Source: G965218495 sp965262785
Lineage (GTDB): Bacteria; Bacteroidota; Rhodothermia; Rhodothermales; Bin80
Length of the DNA: 64,000 nt
Assembly: GCA_965262785.1 (NCBI GenBank)
Contig: OZ253559.1
Span: 2,170,001-2,234,000, forward strand
Direction: 5' to 3'
The stretch's first letter is position 1. Each line of letters opens with the position of its first letter. This document shows, piece after piece, positions 55,418 through 64,000 of this stretch. Made by a program: the position numbers and the translations under genes. The notes below the pieces were generated by a model. It worked only from the letters and a program-made list of their open reading frames with translations. It ran no database searches and had not been told where the DNA came from.

Positions 55418-57691
55418 ATGATAACTGAAGCAAAAACTATTCACGCTGATATTGCTCCCGGGAAGGCGGTGACGCTGGAAACCGGGCGCCTGGCCAAACA
55501 AGCTGGTGGCGCCGTAGTGGTGCGCATGGGTGACACGATGGTGCTGTGCACCGTCGTGCTGTCGAATTTTGTCAAACCAGGGCAGAGCTATTTTCCACTG
55601 ATGGTGGACTATCGTGAGAATTTTGCCTCCGGTGGCAGGATTCCCGGCGGCTTTATCAAGCGTGAAGGACGCTCCAACGATAAGGAAATCTTGACCTCGC
55701 GTCTGGTGGACCGCGCTATCCGACCGCTTTTTCCCAACGGCTTCCGCAACGAGGTCCAGATCGTTGGAACGGTCATCAGCGCAGATGACGAAAACAACAG
55801 TGACATGCTCGCCGGCGTGGGTGCGTCCGCTGCGCTGTTGTTAGCCGGCGCACCGTTTGAAGGGCCCATAGCTGAAGTGCGAATCGGTCGCATAGCAGGC
55901 AACTTTGTCGTAAACCCCACGCTCAGCGAGACTGAGGCCAGCGACTTCAATCTGGTGGTGGCTGGCAAGACCGATGCCATCGTCATGGTTGAGGGAGAGA
56001 TGGCTGAAGTTACCGAAGAGGAGATGGTAGAAGCGCTTGAGGTTGCACATGAAGCCATCAAGGCGTTGTGTAGAGCGCAGCAAGATCTTTTGGCGTTGTG
56101 CCCCCCACCCACGCCATTTGCACACGAGTGTGATGTGCCGGCAGCGGAAATTGTACGAGCGGTAAGGGACCAAATCGGGGAACGAGTGGCAGCCCACATC
56201 CAGGCGCCCTACGACAAATCCAGATTCTACAATGGTCTTGACGCACTGAAGCAGGAAGCGATAGATGTCCTTACGGCGGACGAAGCGCTCGGATATGATC
56301 GCTCCGATGTAGAGAGTGCGGCCGGGATTGTGTCGAAAGAATTGATGCGCGAGATGGTGCTTTCACAGGGGCGCCGCATTGACGGGCGTGGCCCGGCAGA
56401 CGTGCGGCCCATATGGTGCCAAACGGGGTATCTGCCTCGCGTACACGGATCCGCGATCTTCACGCGCGGAGAGACGCAGGTCATGGCCTCGGTCACGTTG
56501 GGCACTACGCGTGATGTGCAGGCGATAGATCAGGTATTTAGCCAAGAAGACAAGGCTTTCTTCCTGCACTATGCGTTTCCGCCGTATTCAACGGGCGAAG
56601 TCAAGTTCTTGCGCGGCGCCAGCCGACGCGAGATTGGTCACGGATTGTTGGCCGAACGTGCTCTGGAAGGAATGTTGCCCAGCAAGGATGAGTTTCCATA
56701 CACTATCCGGGTGAACGCGGATGTATTGGAGTCAAATGGTTCGTCCTCAATGGCCAGCGTTTGTTCGGGCAGTCTTGCCCTGATGGATGCCGGCGTGCCG
56801 TTGCGCAAGGCGGTATCGGGTGTCGCGATGGGCCTTATTTCGGACGGCGAGCGTACCGTGATATTGACAGATATCCTCGGCACAGAAGATCACCTTGGTG
56901 ATATGGACTTCAAGGTGACGGGCACCCGTGAGGGCATCACAGCGTGCCAGATGGACATCAAGATCAGCGGGCTTTCGCGGGCGCTGATGCTCAAAGCGTT
57001 ATATCAGGCACGTGAGGCGCGGCATCACATCCTGGACCAGATGGAGGTGGAGTTGGATGCGCCCAGACCGGAAATGTCGCCCTATGCGCCGCGGCTCACC
57101 CAGATCGCGATTGACGCTGAGCTTATCGGCGCCGTCATTGGGCCGGGCGGTAAGATTATCAAGGCGATTCAGGCGGATACTGAGACAACAATCGACATAG
57201 AGGAGCGGGACGGTCAGGGTTTTGTGACCATTGCGGCTGCCCGAGAGGAGCAGGCGTTGCGCGCCGTTGAAATGGTGCGTGCCATTGTCACGGTGCCTGA
57301 GGTTGGGGAACAGTACGAGGGTACGGTCAAGGCAGTTCTGGAAATCGGTGCGGTAGTAGAGATTCTTCCAGGCAAGGAAGGGCTTGTTCATATCTCGGAG
57401 CTCGATCACGGTTACATTAACAACGTGGCCGATGTCGTACAGGTCGGGGACACAGTCAAGGTACAGGTAATAGAGAGCCGTGACCGTGGCAAGCTTCGGC
57501 TTAGCCGCAAGGCCACACTGCCGCGCCCGGAAGGGGTGTCAGAGTTTCGTCGCCCCCGCAGTGGTCCGCGCCCTGGTGGGCCCAACCGCGGCGGCCCGCG
57601 CCGGGGAGGTGGAGGTCCACCGCGGCGAAGTGCAGGATCTGGCGGACGGAGCCGTAAAAGCCCTGGCGGCGATCGCGGCAAGCGCCCATAG
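55418..57691 (+). CDS. pnp: Polyribonucleotide nucleotidyltransferase (PNPase)
   Basis: A 757-residue 3'-5' exonuclease that degrades RNA using phosphate. Two RNase PH domains are present (MVDYRENFASGGRIPGGF in the first; FFLHYAFPPYSTGEV and DILGTEDHLGDMDFKVTGT in the second), separated by a helical domain. A KH domain (IGAVIGPGGKIIKAIQ) and an S1 domain (GTVKAVLEIGAVVEILPGKEG) follow. The last 55 residues are rich in Gly, Arg and Pro (GGPRRGGGGPPRR), like an RGG-type RNA-binding tail. The order after rpsO is conserved. Confidence 0.95.
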   Translation: MITEAKTIHADIAPGKAVTLETGRLAKQAGGAVVVRMGDTMVLCTVVLSNFVKPGQSYFPLMVDYRENFASGGRIPGGFIKREGRSNDKEILTSRLVDRAIRPLFPNGFRNEVQIVGTVISADDENNSDMLAGVGASAALLLAGAPFEGPIAEVRIGRIAGNFVVNPTLSETEASDFNLVVAGKTDAIVMVEGEMAEVTEEEMVEALEVAHEAIKALCRAQQDLLALCPPPTPFAHECDVPAAEIVRAVRDQIGERVAAHIQAPYDKSRFYNGLDALKQEAIDVLTADEALGYDRSDVESAAGIVSKELMREMVLSQGRRIDGRGPADVRPIWCQTGYLPRVHGSAIFTRGETQVMASVTLGTTRDVQAIDQVFSQEDKAFFLHYAFPPYSTGEVKFLRGASRREIGHGLLAERALEGMLPSKDEFPYTIRVNADVLESNGSSSMASVCSGSLALMDAGVPLRKAVSGVAMGLISDGERTVILTDILGTEDHLGDMDFKVTGTREGITACQMDIKISGLSRALMLKALYQAREARHHILDQMEVELDAPRPEMSPYAPRLTQIAIDAELIGAVIGPGGKIIKAIQADTETTIDIEERDGQGFVTIAAAREEQALRAVEMVRAIVTVPEVGEQYEGTVKAVLEIGAVVEILPGKEGLVHISELDHGYINNVADVVQVGDTVKVQVIESRDRGKLRLSRKATLPRPEGVSEFRRPRSGPRPGGPNRGGPRRGGGGPPRRSAGSGGRSRKSPGGDRGKRP

Positions 57692-57707
57692 AATACTCTC
57701 AGCAGCT

Positions 57708-58940
57708 GTGTTCAGCAAGACGCTTCTCGAAAGCGGCGTCCGTGTGATTACCGAAGCGATTCCGACGGTTCGTTCGGTCGCTGCGGGAGTGTGGGTGCAC
57801 ACAGGAAGCCGAGACGAGGCCCCAGTTCAAGCGGGAATCAGTCACTTCATTGAGCACATGGTGTTCAAGGGCACCCGAAGGCGGCGTATGCAGCACATTG
57901 CGCGGCGTTTGGAGTCCGTGGGAGGTTACCTAAACGCCTTTACTTCCAAAGAGTACACATGCTTTGAGGCGCGAGCGCTGGATGTAAATCTGGCGCGGGC
58001 AATAGATACGGCGGCCGATTTGGTCGTTGACCCGTTGTTCCCAGAAAAAGAGTTGCAGAAGGAGAAGTGCGTGGTGCTGGAGGAGATGAAGATGTACGCA
58101 GATACGCCTGAAGACATGATTTTCGAGCGGTTTGAGCGCATCGTCTACGCGAATCATGCTTTTGGACACCCGATTATTGGCCTCCCGGACACGGTGTCGG
58201 CGCTCTCCCAAGCAGACCTTTTTGGATACCTCAACCGGCGTTATACGCCAGAGCGCATTGTGCTCGCGGCTGCCGGCAACCTCTCGCACCAGGCGGTAGT
58301 CCGCGCGGCGGAGCGTGCGTTCATGGGGCTGCGAAAAAGAACCAGCAACGGTCCGGAGCCCCGCGAGAGCCTCGGGCGCTACATGCCGCAGCGCGTGGAA
58401 GAAACGCGCCCGATACAGCAGGCTCACATGGTATTGGGCCGCCGCGGTTTGGACATCGGGGACAGCCATCGAGCTGCAATGAACGTCGCCAGCACTATTC
58501 TGGGGGGCGGCATGTCCAGCCGCCTGAATCAGAATATCCGCGAGAAGCACGGATTCTGTTACAACGTGTTTGCTTTTCTAAACATGCACTCCGATACGGG
58601 GGATTTTGGCGTATATGCGGGTACGGATACCGCACACGTTGATCGCGTGGAGAAGCTAGTCTTCAGAGAGTGCGCCAAGCTTGCAGGGCGCCAAGTGAGT
58701 GCCCGCACGTTGAGTCAAGCCAAGAATCAGATCAAAGGCTCCATTCTGCTTGGGCTGGAGAGCATGAACAACCGCATGACCCGCATTGCCCGCCAAGAGC
58801 TTTTCTTTGGCCGTTACATAACGCTTGACGAAGTGCTGGAAGAGCTTCACAATGTCAGCGCCGACGATGTACAAGCGGTGGCGCAGGAGCTTTTTGTGCC
58901 GGCGGAGTTTTCGCGCATGGTCGTGTTACCTGAATCGTAG
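57708..58940 (+). CDS. M16-family zinc metallopeptidase
   Basis: About 410 residues. The zinc-binding inverted motif HxxEH is in GISHFIEHMVFKG, and the downstream glutamate is in VLEEMKMYADTPEDM. The C-terminal half is the second, inactive M16 fold (LGGGMSSRLNQNIREKHGFCYN). The size fits the half-length pitrilysin-like proteases often found after pnp. The GTG at 57708 is the best start: it lies 16 bp after the pnp stop and just before the conserved LLESGVRVITE segment, whereas longer frames would run inside pnp. No signal peptide is seen. Confidence 0.9.
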   Translation: MFSKTLLESGVRVITEAIPTVRSVAAGVWVHTGSRDEAPVQAGISHFIEHMVFKGTRRRRMQHIARRLESVGGYLNAFTSKEYTCFEARALDVNLARAIDTAADLVVDPLFPEKELQKEKCVVLEEMKMYADTPEDMIFERFERIVYANHAFGHPIIGLPDTVSALSQADLFGYLNRRYTPERIVLAAAGNLSHQAVVRAAERAFMGLRKRTSNGPEPRESLGRYMPQRVEETRPIQQAHMVLGRRGLDIGDSHRAAMNVASTILGGGMSSRLNQNIREKHGFCYNVFAFLNMHSDTGDFGVYAGTDTAHVDRVEKLVFRECAKLAGRQVSARTLSQAKNQIKGSILLGLESMNNRMTRIARQELFFGRYITLDEVLEELHNVSADDVQAVAQELFVPAEFSRMVVLPES

Positions 58941-59942
58941 GAGCCGGATGCCATCGCGGCGTGGCTATGGACTGGCTGCAGTCGCACAAGTGAGTGGTAA
59001 GGCGGTGTGTGGAATGGCGCGATCTAAAGGGCGCATTTCTGGTCACGAGCGCCAACAACAGTGCTCGTACGAATAGCGATATGCACGTAGGCAAGTACGG
59101 TGGCATGCAGGTCAATTGCGGGCTGAGATGCAGCAGAAAAGCAGCCCTATGGCCGTGGACGCATACGTTGATAGTTCAAGAGGGGCCTACGACGCGCTCT
59201 ACGCAGGTTGCGTGGCTTGACCGTGAATTCGGGCTCGAGAAAGCGTAGTGCGAGGCCTGCCTGTTGGCGCCCACATTCGTAGTGAGGTCCAGTCTGCCGG
59301 CTTAGTCTGGAATTCGTCCTAACCGGAAGGAGTGCACTCGAGATCATCAAATGGGACGGCGTGCGGCATACTCTGTCCGGCAAGCCGAATTGGTAGGGGG
59401 ACAGGTTGAATCCATCTGGACAAACGCATGGTGCTACGCTGCAGCCCGCCACAGGCAGCGGAATCTGCGCGAAGCACGAAGAGCGACAAAAATAGACCGG
59501 TAGGGCTGTCGTTGCAGCTGTACGCCGCAAAGGAGATCCCCGCCGAAGGGATAGTGACGCCTTGTATCGAGTGGGCAAGGTCGCGGATGCTGGCCAACGA
59601 AGAGTTGGTTCGAGGGAAGGATCCAAGCGGATGGCGCTCGCGGTCAACGGGACGTCATTGCAAGGGCCGCAATGGAGCCATGGAGTGCCCGTGTGCCATT
59701 CGCAGCAGATTTAAGCTGCTTGCTACACATACACGTTTCCAGAACTGCAAGCGACTTTCTGAACTGGAACGGGCCGTCCGAATTTTAATGCAACTGCGGC
59801 ACGCCTCCCCGACCGGCAACGTGTAGCGCCAGACCGGAGCATTGCTGTGGATGACGGTACTCTTTGCACAGCGGCGCATCAGACAACAACCGGCCTCATT
59901 GCTCAGGAGAGCAAAGGGCGATGCGTGGCATCGCCAAACGGG
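58941..59942. other. Long stretch without a recognisable gene
   Basis: About 1 kb between the M16 protease and the second IS4-type element. Short frames are open on both strands but match nothing I know. It probably is decayed accessory DNA into which the IS inserted. Confidence 0.4.
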
Positions 59943-59950
59943 GGCTAGGG
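59943..59950. repeat. Target-site duplication, left copy (GGCTAGGG)
   Basis: GGCTAGGG precedes the left end of IS4-type copy 2 and recurs at 62576-62583. It differs from the copy 1 target by a single base. Confidence 0.9.
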
Positions 59951-62575
59951 CTGCCGTTTACCCAAGTTTTCCCCTTGACATTCTGATTTATGCCGCATAG
60001 ATTGGCGGCATGTTCCAGCAGAACCAGATTCTTCGTACGCTGAGCGAGGCGCAATCCCAGGCGCGTCTGGACGGCATCTTGGCTGATGAGGGTCTGAAGA
60101 ACCGTGCCGCCATCGCCCGGCGTGTGTGTGCGGCATTCGATTTTTTCGACGCACGCGGGCAGTCGCAAGTAGCCAGTTGCGCCAAGGCGCTCTCGAAGCT
60201 GTCCGACCGCGGCTGTATAGCACTGCCGGCGCCGATGAACGACCACGCTGCCGGCGCGTCCCCCCGGCTGCTGAAGGAGGGCGTGCCCATGCCGAGTGCC
60301 CTTCCTCGCTCCGTCCGCGAAGTGGATGACCTGTCGCTGATCGTGGTCACGGACGACGACCAGCGCGCCGTATGGAACACCCTATTGGACCAGGAACATC
60401 CGCGGGGCACGACGACGTTCTTCGGCGCGCAGGTGCGCTACCTGGTGCATAGCGCGCAGGGCTATCTGGGCGTGCTGGGCTTTTCGGCCTCGGCCCTGCG
60501 TCTGGCCGCACGGGAGCGATGGATGGCCTGGAGCGATGCGCAGCGCCAGGCCCACCTGCATCATGTGGTGTGTTTGAGCCGCTTTTTGATCCGGGGACCC
60601 TGCACGCACCTGGCGAGCCATGTCCTGGGCCTTGCGCTCAGGCAGCTGCCCGATGATTTTGAAGAGCGTTACAGGTACCGCCCTTGGGTGGTGGAGACCT
60701 ATGTGGATCCGAACTGGAAGGGTACATGCTTCCAGGCGGCAAACTTTCTGCACATTGGTTATACTGCCGGCGGCAAACGACAGTCCGACGATGAACCCGA
60801 GCCGCCCAAGGCGCTGTATGTGTACGAACTGGACCGCGGGTGGCGCCAGGCACTCGGCGTGCCGGCGGTGGAGCTCCATCCTGTGAGAGCACCCCACGAG
60901 GCGTTGGACCGTGACCAATGGGCGGAAGCCGAGTTCGGGGACGCTCCACTGGGCAATCGGCTGCGCTCCACGCGCCTGGTACGGAGTGCGTCGATGCTGG
61001 CTTCGGTGATGGGCCAGTCCATTACGGGCAATACGGACTACGATCGTGCGGCGGTCAAGGCGCATTACCGGTTGCTGGAGAGCGACCCGGCGTCCAAGGT
61101 CACTCCGGAAAACATATTGGCGCCGCATCGTGCGCGCACGATCGAGCGCATGCGCAGCCAGAAGGTGGTGCTCTGCATCCAGGATGGCAGCCGGCTGCGC
61201 TATGCCACGCGTCCGGCCTGCACGGATCTGCAGGTCACCGGCCGCAACCAGACCACGGCGCAAACGCGTGGGATGCATGTACATGCGACGCTGGCGACCA
61301 CCTCCGATGGTCTGCCGCTGGGCGTGTTGCGCTGCAGCTACCGGGATCCTTCGCACGGTCCCCTGAAGCCGAAGGCCCAACGATGGCTGGACGCCTACCT
61401 GGACATCTGTGCGGCGGCCGATCAGATCTCCCGCAAGATTCGCGTGATCTGCGTTATGGACCGGGAGGGCGACAGTTTTGCGCTCTTTGACGCCCAGCGT
61501 CGTCAGGGCCGCGTGGAGATGCTGGTCAGGGCGCGGATAGATCGCCGGCTGGCCAACGGCAGGAAGCTGTTTGAGACCCTCGCGGGCGGCCCGGCGGCCG
61601 GCAGCGTGCGGATCGAGATCAAGAAAGTCACCGCACGCCCGAAGTCACGGGGCAAGCCCGCACGCCCCGGGCGCAGCTATCGCATAGCGGACGCCGAGGT
61701 GCGGTTCCACCGGGTGACGCTGCCGGCCACGACCCAGGAGGCAGATCCGGTGACGATGTACGGGGTTCACATCCGGGAGCAGGCCCCGCCGGAAGGCGAA
61801 GAGGCCATAGAATGGTATCTGCTTACCAGTGTGGCGGTGCACACGCTGGAGGAGGCCCTGCAGGTGCTGGACCACTACGTGAAGCGGTGGCGCGTTGAGG
61901 ACTTCTTCCGGGTGCTTAAGAGCGGCTGCAAGGTGGAGCGTCTGGCGCTGCGCACGGCGCTGCGTCTGGAGCGGGCGATCGCGATCTACTGCGTTATTGC
62001 CTGGCGCCTGATGGTGCTGACGCTATTGGGGCGAACCGTGCCAGAGTTGGACTCGGAGGTCTTCTTCACGGAGTTGGAGCTTCGTTTTTTGACGAGCTAT
62101 GCCAGCCGTGTGAAGCTGCCTCGGCCCGGCACGCTGCAAGAGGCCATCCTGCTGCTGGCGGTACTCGGGGGGTACCAGAATCGCACTCGCGACGGGCCGC
62201 CCGGTCACCAGATCATGTGGCGCGGGCTGGAACGATTGGCGCTGGCCACACTGGGATACGAGCTGGGATACGAGGTCCGTGACGCTGAGTAAGGGCGGCA
62301 CTGCGCTGCGATAACCCGTGGACTGTGATCCTGTCACAAGGCAGGATCCCTATACCCTGCCGGGGCTGTATGTCCACGGTAAGCAAGGCCTCCGCCCGCA
62401 AAGCAGGCGTAGACCGCGTTGAGCTGAACGAAGCGTCCCTGCACGACCAAGCCTTGAGTCCACAGCCAAGACCCCTGTGCCACATGGACACACCCCGTGT
62501 CGCTCGGCAACGACTGGACATGCTTCTGATACCCTCAAATGCGTAAGTCTGCCAGGTAACTTGGGTAAACGGCAG
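59951..62575 (+). mobile_element. IS4-type insertion sequence with DruA-like transposase, copy 2 (2,625 bp)
   Basis: Same length, ends and gene as the element at 4941-7565, in the same orientation and offset by exactly 55,010 bases. The different target duplication proves a separate insertion event. The lack of any visible change between copies suggests recent transposition. Confidence 0.93.
60010..62292 (+). CDS. IS4-family transposase with N-terminal DUF4338 (DruA-like) domain, copy 2
   Basis: A 760-residue protein identical to that at 5000-7282: DUF4338-like region at about 100-290, transposase DNA-binding domain from about 300, then the DDE core with the YREK signature. Since this copy does not interrupt a recognisable gene, it is probably a fully competent source element. 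Confidence 0.88.
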   Translation: MFQQNQILRTLSEAQSQARLDGILADEGLKNRAAIARRVCAAFDFFDARGQSQVASCAKALSKLSDRGCIALPAPMNDHAAGASPRLLKEGVPMPSALPRSVREVDDLSLIVVTDDDQRAVWNTLLDQEHPRGTTTFFGAQVRYLVHSAQGYLGVLGFSASALRLAARERWMAWSDAQRQAHLHHVVCLSRFLIRGPCTHLASHVLGLALRQLPDDFEERYRYRPWVVETYVDPNWKGTCFQAANFLHIGYTAGGKRQSDDEPEPPKALYVYELDRGWRQALGVPAVELHPVRAPHEALDRDQWAEAEFGDAPLGNRLRSTRLVRSASMLASVMGQSITGNTDYDRAAVKAHYRLLESDPASKVTPENILAPHRARTIERMRSQKVVLCIQDGSRLRYATRPACTDLQVTGRNQTTAQTRGMHVHATLATTSDGLPLGVLRCSYRDPSHGPLKPKAQRWLDAYLDICAAADQISRKIRVICVMDREGDSFALFDAQRRQGRVEMLVRARIDRRLANGRKLFETLAGGPAAGSVRIEIKKVTARPKSRGKPARPGRSYRIADAEVRFHRVTLPATTQEADPVTMYGVHIREQAPPEGEEAIEWYLLTSVAVHTLEEALQVLDHYVKRWRVEDFFRVLKSGCKVERLALRTALRLERAIAIYCVIAWRLMVLTLLGRTVPELDSEVFFTELELRFLTSYASRVKLPRPGTLQEAILLLAVLGGYQNRTRDGPPGHQIMWRGLERLALATLGYELGYEVRDAE

Positions 62576-62583
62576 GGCTAGGG
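62576..62583. repeat. Target-site duplication, right copy (GGCTAGGG)
   Basis: Exact repeat of 59943-59950, directly after the right end of IS4-type copy 2. Confidence 0.9.
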
Positions 62584-62902
62584 ATACCGCCACAGGTGAA
62601 CGTTCTGGGTACACTGGCGCGTACGGGGCCATGAATCTTCCGTTGTTACGGGTGGTGCATCTGGGCACACTGCCCCAGCTTGGACTACAGAGCCTTTTGC
62701 AAAATTCACTTCAGCCCTTGATTTGGGAGTAGGAGCTTCGTCAAGCCAGTGTGATTCTGCACGTATCAACTTGTTCGACCTTTGCATTGCGGAAGTCTTG
62801 CTCGAATGGGGGTGACGAACTGCGCAGGGAGGCATGACACGGCATAGCTGACCCGGCCCGCGCTGATGGCGAGACGGGCCCTACGTGAGGGTACGGGTGC
62901 GC
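62584..62902. other. Intergenic region before the last transposase
   Basis: About 320 bp with no gene. AGAGCCTTTTGCAAAATTCA near 62690 looks like an insertion-sequence end and could be the left border of the following transposase's element. The other end is outside the window, so this cannot be confirmed. Confidence 0.35.
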
Positions 62903-63997
62903 TTAGAGCACCAGGCGCATCAACTGGTCGACGGTCAGCGCCAGGATGCCGAACATCAGGTGGCAGTAGACCTTGCTATGCCCGCGTACCCGCACATACC
63001 GTCCGCCGAACTCGTCTTTGAGTCGTCCATTGACCCGCTCCACCGTCGAGCGCTCTCTGAAACGTCTCCTCTCTGGCGTAACGTGTCCGATGCTGCGTTG
63101 CGCCCGCGCCTCGCGCTTTAGCTCCTCATTGCCACGCGGGTTGATATCAATGATCGGCACATGCCCCAGCGATCTGCTATGCTCTCGGATTTCCTTAGCA
63201 TCGTACGCACTGTCCATCAAGTCGTACAGACTTTGTACCCGAGCGGCCGTCATCACTGCCAGCGGGATCGCCACCTGGCTGTCATGGACCGAAGCCGATG
63301 TTAGCGCAGCGCTGATCGGAATCCCCCCGTCAATCACATCCAAGTGCAGCTTGAAGCCGACCCAGCAGTGCCCGTGACCCTTCGAATTGCGTTTGGTCCC
63401 GACATTGCAGTCCTTCGGTAGTTCTTCCAGCATATCATCCAGCTCCATGGAGCGTTGACGCTGCAGGCGGGTAGGGGTTTTCGGTTGTTTGCCGTCGTTG
63501 GCCTTGGGCACAGACCGCTTCGGCTTCTCGCGTGCCGAAATCGCGGTCGCGTCCCGCGAAACGTGCCCGGCCAGATGATCCTCCAGCGCGCACTCCAGCA
63601 GCACTGCGTGCAGCCGCCCCGGCAGGTCACTGTTGGCAAATTCCGCGAACGCCCGCGAAAACGACGATTCGCTCGGTACCATGTACGACCACTCCCAGCC
63701 GCATAGCTGGTGCAGTACCGGATCGCTCTTTAGTCGCTCCACCAACGCCCGCGTGGTCGGGATATCGAATACGGACTTAGCCAAAAAAGCCCGCGCCAGC
63801 GCAGCCCGGTCCGCCTTCGGACGGCCTGGACCCTTGGACTCGCACCCCGACAACAGCTCCTCCACGCGCACTAATTCCACCACAGAAACGAATCGTCTGT
63901 GCTGTTCACTGAGCTCGCCAATAGTGAGCTCCAGCAATGGAAACAATCTGAGCTGGAATGTGGACCAGTACCTGGATAACTCTGATCGCAATCGCAT
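62903..63997 (-). CDS. IS5/IS1182-like DDE transposase
   Basis: A 364-residue transposase. The N-terminal DUF772-like part has GPGRPKADRAALARAFLAK and SESSFSRAFAEFA. The catalytic domain has HVSRDATAISAREKPK (first Asp), LMDSAYDAKEIREH (second Asp) and RFRERSTVERVNGRLKDEFGG (third acidic residue). The start ATG lies 3 bases from the window edge, so a slightly longer N-terminus is possible. The frame is intact. Confidence 0.85.
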   Translation of the reverse strand: MRLRSELSRYWSTFQLRLFPLLELTIGELSEQHRRFVSVVELVRVEELLSGCESKGPGRPKADRAALARAFLAKSVFDIPTTRALVERLKSDPVLHQLCGWEWSYMVPSESSFSRAFAEFANSDLPGRLHAVLLECALEDHLAGHVSRDATAISAREKPKRSVPKANDGKQPKTPTRLQRQRSMELDDMLEELPKDCNVGTKRNSKGHGHCWVGFKLHLDVIDGGIPISAALTSASVHDSQVAIPLAVMTAARVQSLYDLMDSAYDAKEIREHSRSLGHVPIIDINPRGNEELKREARAQRSIGHVTPERRRFRERSTVERVNGRLKDEFGGRYVRVRGHSKVYCHLMFGILALTVDQLMRLVL

Positions 63998-64000
63998 CTG

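Noticed and set aside
59147..59826. Open frames of 130-166 residues on both strands between the M16 protease and IS4-type copy 2
   Set aside because: No motif, domain or start signal supports either, and overlapping frames of similar length exist on both strands, as in random GC-rich DNA.
7565..59951. Composite transposon bounded by the two IS4-type copies
   Set aside because: Each copy has its own distinct target duplication, so they inserted separately. The DNA between them is core housekeeping sequence.
1..64000. CRISPR array
   Set aside because: No set of short direct repeats with regular spacers was seen on reading through, and no cas-like genes are present.

Overview
The window is a bacterial chromosome segment of moderately high GC that mixes conserved housekeeping operons with a large load of insertion sequences (IS). 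The gene set suggests a member of the Bacteroidota/Rhodothermota lineage: a three-gene parvulin cluster next to a MoxR ATPase, a GlnRS carrying a C-terminal Yqey domain, and a six-domain S1 protein with a long acidic N-terminus. This placement is inferred from gene content, not from a tree. IS density and gene decay suggest relaxed selection, as in host-associated or small-population bacteria.

Layout. 1-1.1 kb: C-terminal part of a ParE-type topoisomerase subunit. 1.2-12.8 kb: an accessory island. It holds an IS1380-type transposase broken by one in-frame stop, a stretch with strong hairpins, and an HNH-endonuclease gene split by a 2,625-bp IS4-type element. A small nucleotidyltransferase gene overlaps the end of the split gene. 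IS21 relics follow, around an IS1595-type transposon that carries an EcoRI-type adenine methyltransferase, a DUF262-HNH protein and a small ORF. 12.9-21.4 kb (mostly minus strand): PLP decarboxylase, EamA transporter, MoxR ATPase and three parvulin-type foldases. 21.5-24.5 kb (plus): ECF sigma and anti-sigma pair, gltX and an ACT-domain protein. 24.5-32.2 kb (minus): glnS, methylmalonyl-CoA mutase (mutA, mutB, meaB) and an rRNA/tRNA methyltransferase. 32.3-41.1 kb (plus): cmk, rpsA, an ALDH7 dehydrogenase with an aminotransferase, a small membrane protein, prfB with its programmed frameshift, and nadB. 41.1-46.9 kb: a second IS island with an IS110 relic, an IS1634 element, a decayed HigBA module, an ISNCY-type element and a small membrane protein. 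47.4-58.9 kb: the classical rimP-nusA-infB-rbfA-truB-ribF-rpsO-pnp translation/RNA locus plus an M16 protease, preceded by a tandem-terminator leader. 59.9-62.6 kb: a second copy of the IS4-type element. 62.9-64 kb: an IS5/IS1182-like transposase.

The points most worth attention are these. (1) The two IS4-type copies encode a transposase whose N-terminal half looks like DUF4338, the domain of the Druantia defence protein DruA, fused to an IS4 DDE transposase with a full YREK signature. Both copies have 18-bp inverted repeats and 8-bp target duplications at near-identical GGCTAG(C/G)G sites. (2) Joining the HNH gene across copy 1 restores one open frame that overlaps the nucleotidyltransferase start, so the intact ancestor was a coupled HNH-NTase module. 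(3) The IS1595 transposon moves a modification/nuclease-like cargo in a translationally coupled operon. (4) The leader of the nusA operon contains two terminators whose parts are complementary to each other.
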